Shown: in pieces, positions 7,824 to 15,749 of the stretch | How the letters are laid out: every line of letters begins with the position of its first letter | How positions within the stretch are numbered: the stretch's first letter is position 1 | Assembly: GCF_008632125.1 (NCBI RefSeq) | Contig: NZ_VWRN01000053.1 | Coordinates: forward strand, 372,001-436,000 | Origin: Cupriavidus cauae | Lineage (GTDB): Bacteria; Pseudomonadota; Gammaproteobacteria; Burkholderiales; Burkholderiaceae | Direction: 5' to 3' | Length of the DNA stretch: 64,000 nucleotides | Notes under the pieces: generated by a model | Seen by the model: only the letters and a program-made list of their open reading frames with translations | Told to the model about the DNA's origin: nothing | Database searches by the model: none | Program-made: the position numbers and the translations under genes

Positions 7824-8608
7824 GCGCCAGCACCCTCATTGCCCGTCGCACCATCGGCTGCGCCACCCGTGGGAGCCGGCGTATCGGGCTTGATGGCGGG
7901 CGCAGCAGGCGGCGTGCCGGGCTTGGTCGTCCGCCGCGCGATGGGTGGCGCGAAACGCGAGCGGCGCGTGCCTTCCAGCACGTCCTGCGGCAGCTCGCCG
8001 AACTTCTCCAGCGCCGCTCGCGCCGCGGCGTTCTTCGCCGCGAAGTCGTCGCGCGTCGTGCCCGAGTAGCGGTACTGCTGGGCCAGTGAGAACAGGCTGC
8101 GCAGCGCGTGCGCACCATCATTGAGCCAGCGCTCCAAGGTGCTGCGGTCGATCAGCGCCGTGTGGTGCGCCAGGATGAGTTTGCGTGCCAGGTCGTCGTA
8201 GTCGGCCAGCAGGTACACCGCCATGAAGCCGAGCTGGGCGTTCACGAACAGCGGCAGCTTAACCGGCTGCATGTTCATGTTCTCGCCCAGGGACAGCGCC
8301 GCTGGCACGTCGGCCAAGGCCTGATCCACCTGTTCGCGCAGGGTCTGCAGACGGGTCTTGGTGTCGGCGAGCTTGTCCTCGATCCGCAGCATCCACCAGT
8401 CCGAGTAGGGGTCGTCCTGCTCGGCGCCGCGCTTCATCTTGTTCATGGCGCCGATGAAGCCGTTGAGACCGATGATGCCTGGGCGCCCCTCGGTCGGCGC
8501 GCGGCCGTGCCAGATGCGCGAGGCGTGGTGCGTGTGCAGCGTCAGCGACATCGCGCTGCGCAGCGATCCGAGATTCAGTTGCAGGGGTTCTGTGCGTTCG
8601 TTGGCCAT
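7820..8608 (-). CDS. TIGR03761 family ICE protein (PFL_4669 family)
   Basis: A 262-aa protein with a conserved helical core (residues about 20-205) and a Pro/Ala-rich tail (about 215-262) that is probably disordered. The core matches the TIGR03761 integrating-conjugative-element family, whose function is unknown. It is the first gene of the coupled DUF3158-ssb operon. The Shine-Dalgarno site is weak (GAG about 8 nt upstream of the ATG at 8606-8608). A copy of the 17-bp palindrome lies 122 bp upstream, in the likely promoter region. Confidence 0.8.
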   Translation of the reverse strand: MANERTEPLQLNLGSLRSAMSLTLHTHHASRIWHGRAPTEGRPGIIGLNGFIGAMNKMKRGAEQDDPYSDWWMLRIEDKLADTKTRLQTLREQVDQALADVPAALSLGENMNMQPVKLPLFVNAQLGFMAVYLLADYDDLARKLILAHHTALIDRSTLERWLNDGAHALRSLFSLAQQYRYSGTTRDDFAAKNAAARAALEKFGELPQDVLEGTRRSRFAPPIARRTTKPGTPPAAPAIKPDTPAPTGGAADGATGNEGAGA

Positions 8609-8704
8609 GGGAGCGACTCGCGGTGAAGGGGCGAGTCGCCAGCATCGGCATCGGCCGGAAGGCCGTCAGTCAACAAACCGCAGCCCATGCGCGCCCGGTT
8701 TGTT

Positions 8705-8746
8705 CCGCACGGAAGGCTGTGTGTGCCGGCTATCCCCTGGGGATAG
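8705..8746. repeat. 42-bp direct repeat with 17-bp palindrome, left copy
   Basis: It matches 10072-10113 at 35 of 42 ungapped positions. The last 17 bp (8730-8746) are the perfect palindrome. The two copies flank the PLD-nuclease gene. Confidence 0.75.
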
Positions 8747-8845
8747 GTCTTGAGCCACCAATGCTTGATGTCGGGGCTTGAACCATGACAATGACTGGGG
8801 GCGCATCGCACCTGGGGTTGCTGCGCAGAAGAACGAGGGGAAAAC

Positions 8846-10063
8846 ATGCAGGATGGGAAAGCCGTTCAGTTGCTGTTGAACGAGGAAGAGCACGGGCACG
8901 GCCACGTGGTCGAGAAGCTGCTGAAGCGGGCGGAACGCCTGGAATGCCTGGTGGCGTTCGCGAAGACCTCGGCCCTCGGCGACTTGTTGAAGCCCTTGCG
9001 CAAGGCGCTGGAAAGCGGATTGAAGGCCAGGTTTGCGATAGGTCTGGACTTCTACCTGACCGAACCCGAAGCACTCCGACAGCTCTTTGCGCTCGCCGAG
9101 AAGCACGCGCTCGTCCTGTACCTCAGCAACGCCAGCGACACCTTCCACCCGAAGATCTACGCCTTCCAGAATGGCAAGCAATGCTCGGTGATCGTCGGCT
9201 CGGCCAACCTCACCCACGGAGGCTTCTACGGAAACTACGAGGCATCGGCCCTCATCGACGACGCGAGCGGCGCGCTGATGGCATCTGTCACGCGACACCT
9301 CGATGCGCTGGTCGCGGACAGGATTCTCGTGCCAGCGACCAAGCCCCGGATTGATGCCTACGAGCGGGAATACATCATCCACGACACTTGCCGGAAGGTG
9401 GCCAAGAAGCGCGCGCAGAAGGCGAGCCGAACCAAGGGGTCGGACTTCACGATCCTGGCCGACCTCCTGGAGCTGATGAAAAGCGACGATTCAGCGCATG
9501 GATTCACTGCGCAGAAGAACGGCCGCAAGGGAAACCTGCGCCAGGCAAGACGCAGGCTGGCAGAGCTGGCGGCCCTGAGCAGCAATGCCAGGCGGGACTT
9601 TCCGAGTAACTACGACGCGCTGATCGGCCTGTTCCATTCCGGCGGGCTGCACCGCAGCAAGAGCCGGATCGCCAACCACCCAGGGCAGTTCGTGGCCGCA
9701 GTGGCGGACATCCTTGACCGGCGCAACCTCTCGCCTGCCGAAGCGTTTACCGTTCTACATGGACATTTCGGCGCCATCACCGGAGCAGGCATCAACCTGC
9801 TGACTGAGATTCTGCACGCGCTGGACAACAAGCGGTTCGCCGTGATGAACCAGAACGCGGTGTCGGGACTGGCGCTCGCCGGCATCCGGGACTACCCACT
9901 GCATCCAACCAAGCAGAACGTCAGTGCGGAAAGCTACGCAAGGTACTGCGGGCATGCCGATACGGTCAGACGATCGTTGGGCCTGGACGACTTCACGGAG
10001 CTGGATGCACTGTTCAACTACGCCTATTGGCGGGAAACGGAAGAAGACGAAGCCGCGACCTGA
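8846..10063 (+). CDS. PLD-family putative nuclease with C-terminal HhH-like domain
   Basis: A 405-aa protein with a single phospholipase-D-type catalytic motif: H101 and K103 in FHPKIYAF, then S119, N121 and E132 in VGSANLTHGGFYGNYEAS. One motif per chain suggests a dimer, as in PLD-type restriction nucleases. The middle (about 165-250) is basic. Residues about 290-370 contain ITGAGINLLTEILHALDN, like helix-hairpin-helix segments seen in DNA-binding defence and repair proteins. It is the only plus-strand gene in the ICE core block and separates genes normally adjacent. AGGGG precedes the ATG. The domains suggest DNA cleavage, perhaps phage or plasmid defence; this is inference. Confidence 0.7.
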   Translation: MQDGKAVQLLLNEEEHGHGHVVEKLLKRAERLECLVAFAKTSALGDLLKPLRKALESGLKARFAIGLDFYLTEPEALRQLFALAEKHALVLYLSNASDTFHPKIYAFQNGKQCSVIVGSANLTHGGFYGNYEASALIDDASGALMASVTRHLDALVADRILVPATKPRIDAYEREYIIHDTCRKVAKKRAQKASRTKGSDFTILADLLELMKSDDSAHGFTAQKNGRKGNLRQARRRLAELAALSSNARRDFPSNYDALIGLFHSGGLHRSKSRIANHPGQFVAAVADILDRRNLSPAEAFTVLHGHFGAITGAGINLLTEILHALDNKRFAVMNQNAVSGLALAGIRDYPLHPTKQNVSAESYARYCGHADTVRRSLGLDDFTELDALFNYAYWRETEEDEAAT

Positions 10064-10071
10064 CCGGATCA

Positions 10072-10113
10072 CCCCACGGAAGGCGACCTGTTCCGTCTAT
10101 CCCCTGGGGATAG
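10072..10113. repeat. 42-bp direct repeat with 17-bp palindrome, right copy
   Basis: The partner of 8705-8746. It begins 8 bp after the PLD gene stop. The palindrome (10097-10113) ends one base before the stop codon of the STY4528 gene. Confidence 0.75.
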
Positions 10114-10114
10114 C

Positions 10115-11308
10115 TCAGGGATCGCGCAAGGCTGAACGCAGCCGTGCGAGGTAGGCGCGCGCCACCTCGGGGTCGGCTGGGCGGGAGGCCGAAGGCGACG
10201 ACGATGACGCGGGCCCCGCAGCTCGCGGCGCGAGCGGCGCTGCTGCGTCGGTGCCCGCCCACGCCTTGAACTCTCCGCGGATCGCCTTCTGGATGATGCC
10301 GAACAGGTAGCCGGCCGGGTTGCGCACCGCGCTGTTGTGGCAGCGTGCCGCCCACTCGTCGAGAACGGCCTGCCGCTGCGCTTCGTCCACCTGCTGCAGC
10401 GCCACCAGCGCGCCGGCCTGCTGTTCGTCCTTCAAGCGCAGGAAACGCTCCGGCAGCCGCAGGTTCTGCAAGGCCCTCGCGCGCGGTACTGTACGTACTT
10501 CATTTATACGATCATTACGTACTGTACGGTCCTCCTTCGGAATCCGAAGAGAGCCATCCGGCGCGGGTTTCGGCCCTGCTTCGGATTCCGAAGACGGGCG
10601 TGCGCCATTCCGAAGCAGGGCTTCCTGGCCTTCTTCGGATTCGTGGTCCGCTCCCTCCTGTGGATAACCTGGCGTCGTCCAGCCATGCCGCACCATGCGC
10701 TGCGCGAGCACCTGCAAGCGGGTCGGCAGCGTGCGCCCGCTGAGCAGCGGGTCTTCAGCGATCTCCCGCAGCGTGTTCATGCCCACGACCTGCACCGCCT
10801 TCGCCGCGTGCGTGAGCGCTTGGCTCACCAGGCCCAGATAGTCGGGGTCGAGCTGCATCGCCTCGAAGGGCGACAGCGGTTCGTCGTGCAGCACGTAGAG
10901 GTTCCCCTGGATGCGGCCGGTCTTGGGATCGCGCCGCCGCCGCACCAGGCTGAGCCAGCGCGTCAGCCGCAGCAGCGTCAAGGCGCGCGCCACGGTCTCG
11001 TGCGAGGCTTGCGCCGCACAGGGCATGGACGCCAGATAGGGGCGGAGTTGGTCGTAGGTGGGAAAGGCGGTCACGCCGTCGTCGTTGAGCTGCAGGCGGA
11101 ACACCTGCCAGGCATTGCGCTCCAGCGGCGTCAGGCGCCGGTCGAGGAACAGCGCGCGCGGCACGCTCTCGTGCCGGTTGCCGCTGTAGAGGAAACCGTC
11201 GGCGGCCGGCGCCGTTCCCTGCGCTGGCTGCAGGTGCTGCAGGGCCTCGTCGAAGAGCGCGGACAGCGCAACGGGGCCTTCGCGCCGTGGTGCGCCGCCC
11301 GTGGTCAT
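10115..11308 (-). CDS. STY4528 family ICE replication-associated protein
   Basis: A 397-aa protein. Residues about 45-190 form a helical, winged-helix-like domain (SGNRHESVPRALFLDRRLTP, then a repeated-helix region), matching the STY4528 family of pathogenicity-island and ICE proteins. The middle (about 225-275) is polar and low in complexity. A conserved C-terminal segment (about 290-345) includes NPAGYLFGIIQKAIRGEFKAW, as in plasmid-type replication or helix-turn-helix proteins. It starts 3 bp after the DUF2857 stop and closes the alpA-parA-parB operon. Confidence 0.75.
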   Translation of the reverse strand: MTTGGAPRREGPVALSALFDEALQHLQPAQGTAPAADGFLYSGNRHESVPRALFLDRRLTPLERNAWQVFRLQLNDDGVTAFPTYDQLRPYLASMPCAAQASHETVARALTLLRLTRWLSLVRRRRDPKTGRIQGNLYVLHDEPLSPFEAMQLDPDYLGLVSQALTHAAKAVQVVGMNTLREIAEDPLLSGRTLPTRLQVLAQRMVRHGWTTPGYPQEGADHESEEGQEALLRNGARPSSESEAGPKPAPDGSLRIPKEDRTVRNDRINEVRTVPRARALQNLRLPERFLRLKDEQQAGALVALQQVDEAQRQAVLDEWAARCHNSAVRNPAGYLFGIIQKAIRGEFKAWAGTDAAAPLAPRAAGPASSSSPSASRPADPEVARAYLARLRSALRDP

Positions 11309-11311
11309 GGC

Positions 11312-11872
11312 CTACACCAGCCCCTGGTCGATCCAGTTCCGTATCGCCGCCCACACCACCGACATCGGCAGGCTCAACGCCTCGGCCAGGTCCATGGTCA
11401 GCGCCAGCATCGCCATGTCGTCGGACAGGGCGATATGGCGCTCGGTGACGCCGGCCTTCCAGCGCTCCCACAAGGTCACGTCCTGTGCCTCGTCGAGCAC
11501 CGGATGCCGGCCCTTGCGCTTGGGCAGCCCAAGGATGTCGCGGCGCAGCGCCACTTCCTGATGCGTGAGGCCGTAGAACTTGCTGACCATCTCCGTGCTC
11601 GCTCCCAGGCGCAGCATGCGGTCCACCGTGGCGATCTCCCGCTCCACGTCGTGCATCTGGCTCAGCAGCCGCTTCAACACATCCCGGTTCACCGACACCG
11701 AACACCACGATACCGTGGCATTCACCAGCATGCTCACGAGTTCGGGGTGCTTCAGCGCATCCAGCTCTTCCTCGCCGAAGCCCATGGCCTTGCAGCGGCG
11801 CAACTGGCCGTTGCGCAAGTCATGCAGGGCCTGGGCGATCACGGCTTGGTTGAGTGGGTGCGGTGCCGACAT
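11312..11872 (-). CDS. DUF2857 family regulator (BisC/BisD-type candidate)
   Basis: A 186-aa helical protein of the DUF2857 family, starting MSAPHPLNQAVIAQALHDLR. Residues about 60-130 contain a helix-turn-helix-like pattern (EMVSKFYGLTHQEVALRRDI). In ICEclc the genes around parB in the alpA operon encode BisD and BisC, a FlhDC-like activator of transfer competence, and the DUF2857 protein is the likely BisC counterpart. That equivalence rests on gene order and remembered literature. It starts 17 bp after parB ends. The ATG at 11870-11872 was chosen over a longer open frame by family length. Confidence 0.7.
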   Translation of the reverse strand: MSAPHPLNQAVIAQALHDLRNGQLRRCKAMGFGEEELDALKHPELVSMLVNATVSWCSVSVNRDVLKRLLSQMHDVEREIATVDRMLRLGASTEMVSKFYGLTHQEVALRRDILGLPKRKGRHPVLDEAQDVTLWERWKAGVTERHIALSDDMAMLALTMDLAEALSLPMSVVWAAIRNWIDQGLV

Positions 11873-11889
11873 GCGGAAGCCTCCTGCGC

Positions 11890-13527
11890 TCAGGAATCCT
11901 GGCTCGCTACGCCGGCTTCCAGATCCAGCAGCCGGCGCGCCAGGCGCAGCAGACGGAACAGCTTCACCAGCGCAGCATCGCTCAGGCGTGTAGCCGAGCC
12001 GCCATGGCCATGCAGCAGCGCAGCCAGCTCGTCGGCCAGCCGCGCGCGGTCCACTCCGTTCGCGGAGGGCGGCGCCGCACTCAGCACATGCAGCAGGGTC
12101 AGCACCGCCCGCGCGAACGCCGGCAGCGCCTTCGCCTGGCCCACAACCGGCGCCGCGCAGACGAAGCCGATGCCGCCGACGCTGGCCTCGATGTGGTCGG
12201 CGACCGCCGCTTCCTCGCCGATTTCGCGCGCGAACTGCGCGATGTGCACACGCAGGCGATCCGGCACGTCCAAGCTCGGCTCGATGTACCAGACGTCCGA
12301 GATGGGATAGAGCCCGCCCGCCTGCACGGGGATCGCACGCAGCGCATCGGCCTCGAAGTCGGGCAGCTTGTCGCCGAGCTGGTCGGCGACCATCCGCTGG
12401 ATGGACTGCAGGCGCTCGGTGGTCGGTGCCGGTGTCACGATGTGCCCTTGCAGGCGCTCGTCGCGTTGTCCGTGCTGGTCCTGCGGCGCTTCGGGCGATG
12501 CAGGCGGTGGCGCTGCTGACGCCGCAGGCGAGACCGGCGTGGTGTCGCGCGGACCGGACGACACGGGTGGCTGCTGAGGCGCGGAGACCGGTGCGGAAGG
12601 AGCAGCAGGCACGACAGGCGCCGGTTCGCTGGTCAGCGCACGCTGGCGGCTTTCGCTGTCGTCGATCTCCAGCGCCAGCGTGTCGTAGTCCGCCTCCAGC
12701 AGCTCGGCCATCTGGCCCACCAGTTCGTCCTGCACCCGCTGTGGCGAGAAGTCGTCCGGTTGTGTGTCGAACTGCGTCAGCACGTCCTGAAACAAGGTGG
12801 CGAAGTCCACGGCCACGGTGCGGCCCAGCGCACGCCGCTCCCAGGTGCGCTCGCACGCCTTGCGCAGCACCGCGAGCCGGTCCACCTGATGCCGGCCCAG
12901 TCCGCCGTACAACAGCGTCGGGATCGCCGGCAGCAGGTAGCGCACCGCATCGTTCATGCGGCTGATGTGCGACTGCGGCACCGGATAACCGTCGGCAGTC
13001 AGCCGCCGCGCGAGTTCGCTCTGCGACAGTGCCTGGCCGCTTTCCTGCTCGTAGAACTCGCGCGCCTTCTCGATGCCCAACGCCCGCTCGATGAAGGTCA
13101 GCCCGCCACGCAGCTCGTTCTCGGCCAGATGCCCGGTCAGCGCCACGATTTCGCCGCGCGCCGGCCACGGGCGGAACAGGCACGCGATGCGGAAGAAGCG
13201 TTCTTCCTTGGTTTCGCTCCACAATTCGCGCAGGATCGCCAGCCGCGTATTGCCACCGTTCCTGATGATGTAGTGCGCCTCGCCCGGCCGGCGCGTGATC
13301 GCGGGCGGTGCGTCCAGCCCGCGCTCGCGGATCGAGGTCTTGATTTCCTCGTAGGCCGGGTTGCGCGTCACGCGTGGGTCATGTTCATAGGGGCGCAGCT
13401 CGTCCAGCGTCACCACCATCGGTGTGTCGGCGATGGGGTCGGTCAACGCCGCGGCCGAAGGACCGTTGCGTTCGAAGCCCTTGGCCAGCAGCTTGGTGGC
13501 CATGTCCTGCGGCGTCGGATCAGCCAT
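11890..13527 (-). CDS. ICE-type ParB family protein (TIGR03764-like)
   Basis: A 545-aa protein. A ParB/sulfiredoxin-like domain spans about 37-125 (VVTLDELRPYEHDPRVTRNP, then RNGGNTRLAIL, the nucleotide-binding box). A helix-turn-helix follows at about 165-190 (SQSELARRLTADGYPVPQSH). A long Pro/Ala linker (about 295-355) leads to a second domain (about 360-545) particular to the PFGI-1-class ICE ParB family. In ICEclc this operon position makes a subunit of the competence activator rather than only a partition protein. It overlaps the HicA-like gene by 8 nt. Confidence 0.85.
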   Translation of the reverse strand: MADPTPQDMATKLLAKGFERNGPSAAALTDPIADTPMVVTLDELRPYEHDPRVTRNPAYEEIKTSIRERGLDAPPAITRRPGEAHYIIRNGGNTRLAILRELWSETKEERFFRIACLFRPWPARGEIVALTGHLAENELRGGLTFIERALGIEKAREFYEQESGQALSQSELARRLTADGYPVPQSHISRMNDAVRYLLPAIPTLLYGGLGRHQVDRLAVLRKACERTWERRALGRTVAVDFATLFQDVLTQFDTQPDDFSPQRVQDELVGQMAELLEADYDTLALEIDDSESRQRALTSEPAPVVPAAPSAPVSAPQQPPVSSGPRDTTPVSPAASAAPPPASPEAPQDQHGQRDERLQGHIVTPAPTTERLQSIQRMVADQLGDKLPDFEADALRAIPVQAGGLYPISDVWYIEPSLDVPDRLRVHIAQFAREIGEEAAVADHIEASVGGIGFVCAAPVVGQAKALPAFARAVLTLLHVLSAAPPSANGVDRARLADELAALLHGHGGSATRLSDAALVKLFRLLRLARRLLDLEAGVASQDS

Positions 13528-13768
13528 CGCTGCTCTCCCGAGATGCCGTCAGTGCCTGTCGATCGGCGCGGCGAAGCTGCGCGCGTGCGTTGCGGCTGGC
13601 GCGGTGATCGCTCGCAGTCGAGCTGGTATAGATCGCGGCGCAGCCGGGCTTGGTGAACATCAGGTGCCCGCCGCGCGTGCGTTTCACGTGCCAACCTTCG
13701 CCCAGCGCGAACTCGATCAGCGCGCGTAGCCGCGCATGGCCGCGGGCCAGTTCATGCGCGATCGCCAT
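13520..13768 (-). CDS. Small HicA-like protein, positional match to Shi of ICEclc
   Basis: An 82-aa basic protein starting MAIAHELARGHARLRALIEF. Residues 22-75 resemble a HicA-type double-stranded-RNA-binding fold: GEGWHVKRTRGGHLMFTKPG with the His at 35 where HicA toxins keep their catalytic His, then YTSSTASDHRASRNARAQLR. It lies between parA and parB and overlaps both (17 and 8 nt). In ICEclc the gene in this slot, shi, slows growth of transfer-competent cells together with parA. The HicA likeness is read by eye; no HicB antitoxin gene lies beside it. Confidence 0.7.
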   Translation of the reverse strand: MAIAHELARGHARLRALIEFALGEGWHVKRTRGGHLMFTKPGCAAIYTSSTASDHRASRNARAQLRRADRQALTASRESSDG

Positions 13769-14618
13769 GACTGGCTCCTCCTGCGCGGCCTCTGCCGGTA
13801 ACGCATGCAAAGCGCTCCCGCCATGCCGGGAACAGCTCGCCAGCCAGCGCACGCATCGTCTCCAACGCCGCAGGCGCAGTACGGCCCACTGGTTGCCGGT
13901 ATTCGACGCGATGCACTGGCAGCCCCCGTGTTGCGGCACGTGGGTAGGCTTCAATGGCCGGGACGTCGGTGCTCAGGACCTGTATGCCAGCGTGCGCCTG
14001 GAACACTTGTCGCAGGGCCTGCTGGATCAGTCGGGCGTTCGACGAAACCGGATGCACACGGTTGATGAGCAAGCGCAGCGGTGGCGGCTCGATGCCGAGG
14101 TGCCGATACGGAGCGATGTCCTCGATCAGTTGCAGCGTGCCGCGCCTCAGCTCACGCGCCGCCAGGATTTCCGGCGTCACCGGTGACAGCGCCAGACTGG
14201 AGGCCAGTACCGCCATTTCCAGCAGCACACTGCGCGCTCCCTGGGTATCGATCAGCAGCAGGTCGTAGTGCGACGCCAGCGCGGGGAGCAGGTGACGCAG
14301 GCGCAGCCGACCGTCGGGTGCGTGCAGCAGCAGTGTGTTCAGTTCGCCGCGATGGTCGTTCGACACCACCAGGTCGAGACCCGCCACAGCGGTCTGCGAA
14401 GCCAATTGCTCGATACGCTGCTCATTGAAGGCCAGCATCTCATAGATGCCGGCAGGCGCATGCGTGCCGAGCGTGAAGTAGCTCGACAAGGTGGGCTGTA
14501 CGTCCAGGTCCAGCAGCAGCACGCGCAGTCCCGCATCGGCGATGAAGCCGCCCAGGTTCGCTGCGGTGGTCGTCTTGCCGACGCCACCCTTGGTCGAAAT
14601 GATGGATACCACCTGCAT
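13752..14618 (-). CDS. parA: ParA family ATPase of the ICE regulatory operon
   Basis: A 288-aa deviant-Walker ATPase. KGGVGKTT (10-17) is the Walker A motif with the signature lysine, LLLDLDVQPT (35-44) is the A' motif, and DLLLIDTQGA (about 117-126) is Walker B. It is a short Soj/MinD-type ParA lacking the N-terminal HTH of plasmid P1-type ParA. It lies in the alpA-parA-shi-parB order known from ICEclc, where parA contributes to partition or to the growth behaviour of transfer cells. The tail after about 265 is basic and Gly-rich. Confidence 0.9.
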   Translation of the reverse strand: MQVVSIISTKGGVGKTTTAANLGGFIADAGLRVLLLDLDVQPTLSSYFTLGTHAPAGIYEMLAFNEQRIEQLASQTAVAGLDLVVSNDHRGELNTLLLHAPDGRLRLRHLLPALASHYDLLLIDTQGARSVLLEMAVLASSLALSPVTPEILAARELRRGTLQLIEDIAPYRHLGIEPPPLRLLINRVHPVSSNARLIQQALRQVFQAHAGIQVLSTDVPAIEAYPRAATRGLPVHRVEYRQPVGRTAPAALETMRALAGELFPAWRERFACVTGRGRAGGASHGDRA

Positions 14619-14658
14619 GGTGCGACTCCTCGTGGAAGGGATTCCGGGGGGCGCGGGC

Positions 14659-14877
14659 TCACGCCCGCTCCCTGAGTCGATCGGTGATCCACTGATCGAT
14701 CTCCACCGAATCCCATCCGATGGCGCGTACCCCGAGGCGCAGGGGCTTAGGAAACTTGCCCTCCTTGATCAGGTTGTAGATGTGGGCGCGTTTGAAGCCG
14801 GTCTTGGCCTCGACTTCCGCGCGGCGCAGGATGCGGTGTTCGTTCGGCGTCGCGGTGGCGATGGTCTGGGCAATCAC
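14659..14877 (-). CDS. alpA: AlpA family excisionase-like regulator
   Basis: A 72-aa MerR/Xis-type winged-helix protein: ILRRAEVEAKTGFKRAHIYN followed by LIKEGKFPKPLRLGVRAIGW, the classic AlpA pattern, ending in DQWITDRLRERA. The AAGGAG site ends only 1 nt before an upstream GTG (14884-14886) but lies 8 nt before the GTG at 14875-14877, so I choose the latter. It heads the parA-parB operon. In ICEclc the promoter of this gene is the switch point of the BisR/BisDC competence cascade. Confidence 0.85.
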   Translation of the reverse strand: MIAQTIATATPNEHRILRRAEVEAKTGFKRAHIYNLIKEGKFPKPLRLGVRAIGWDSVEIDQWITDRLRERA

Positions 14878-14956
14878 GAGGGACACTCCTTGGCGCTGTG
14901 TAGCGGCGGTGATGGAAGTGCCCCGTATTCAATAGCGCGGTTCCCGCGCGGTCACC

Positions 14957-14985
14957 GCAAGTGCAGACACGCCGTCTGCACTTGC
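14957..14985. promoter_or_regulatory. Perfect 12-bp inverted repeat between bisR-like gene and alpA
   Basis: The arms GCAAGTGCAGAC (14957-14968) and GTCTGCACTTGC (14974-14985) surround a 5-nt centre. It begins 2 nt after the BisR-like stop codon and lies about 80 bp upstream of alpA. No T tract follows on the minus strand, so an operator in the alpA promoter is as likely as a terminator. Confidence 0.65.
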
Positions 14986-14987
14986 AG

Positions 14988-15749
14988 TCAGCGGTCCTGG
15001 GTAGCGAGATGACGCTTGGCTGCCGAAAACTTCGCCCACAGCGTTCGCTCGCTGATTCCGGATTTGTCGCCGTAGTGGGCAACCAGCGCACTGATGACCG
15101 ATTCCAGCGTCTCGAAGGACGAATAGGGAACGCCATTGGGCGACTTGCCCAACAGCAGGGTCAGAAGGCCGCCAACGATGTTCAGGTAGGTGGACTCACT
15201 GCGGGCGCCCGGCATCCCGGAGCGCTTCTCGCGTTCCGCGCGTGCCTGGTGCTCCTGGCTGAGCGTCTGGAACTGGGCATAGAGCGCATCCCAGGCCTGC
15301 ACCCTGTCGGCAAGCTGGAGCTTCAACGCCTCGCGATCCATGATCAGTGCCTGCACGGCATCGACACTGACGGCCGGATGCAGGTGGCGCTCGAAGGCAT
15401 CGAACAAAAAGGCCGGTCGCTGGTCGGGATAGAAGCGGATCATCCAGGCCTTCAGGTCGACATGGCGGATCGTGAGGCCGGGGTCATCAAGCAAGGCGGG
15501 GTCGTTGCTCGTGATGCCATCCTTGCCGTAGGGAAGGTCGAGATGCACCAGTGCGTCGTAGATCCGTTCCGCGTTCAGGCGAAGCTGTGGCCAGCGCGCC
15601 AGTGCAGCGTGCTCCGGCAGCCGGTTCATCCCCTCGGCGACATCGAGGATACGGCGCTCGAAGCGTGACAGCCCCGCCCACTGGATGGCCGCCTCGATCG
15701 GACGATAGAAGACCTTGGCTTGGGCGCCGGAAGAAGATGACTTTCTCAT
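14988..15749 (-). CDS. BisR-like ICE regulator candidate (253 aa)
   Basis: A 253-aa protein starting MRKSSSSGAQAKVFYRPIEA. It is helical, with a conserved TLWAKFSAAKRHL segment near the C-terminus and no standard DNA-binding motif visible by eye. In ICEclc the gene immediately upstream of alpA is bisR, which activates the alpA promoter and starts the bistable transfer programme. Position, orientation and size (about 250 aa) fit, and I have not compared sequences. The gene is separated from alpA by 110 bp holding a strong inverted repeat. Confidence 0.6.
   Translation of the reverse strand: MRKSSSSGAQAKVFYRPIEAAIQWAGLSRFERRILDVAEGMNRLPEHAALARWPQLRLNAERIYDALVHLDLPYGKDGITSNDPALLDDPGLTIRHVDLKAWMIRFYPDQRPAFLFDAFERHLHPAVSVDAVQALIMDREALKLQLADRVQAWDALYAQFQTLSQEHQARAEREKRSGMPGARSESTYLNIVGGLLTLLLGKSPNGVPYSSFETLESVISALVAHYGDKSGISERTLWAKFSAAKRHLATQDR

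Noticed and set aside
10337-12310. A 657-codon plus-strand frame across STY4528, DUF2857 and parB
   Set aside because: Antisense to three conserved ICE genes and rich in His/Arg/Gln without domain pattern.
14957-14985. Reading the inverted repeat simply as a Rho-independent terminator
   Set aside because: No T tract follows on either strand, so it is kept as a regulatory site of unknown type.
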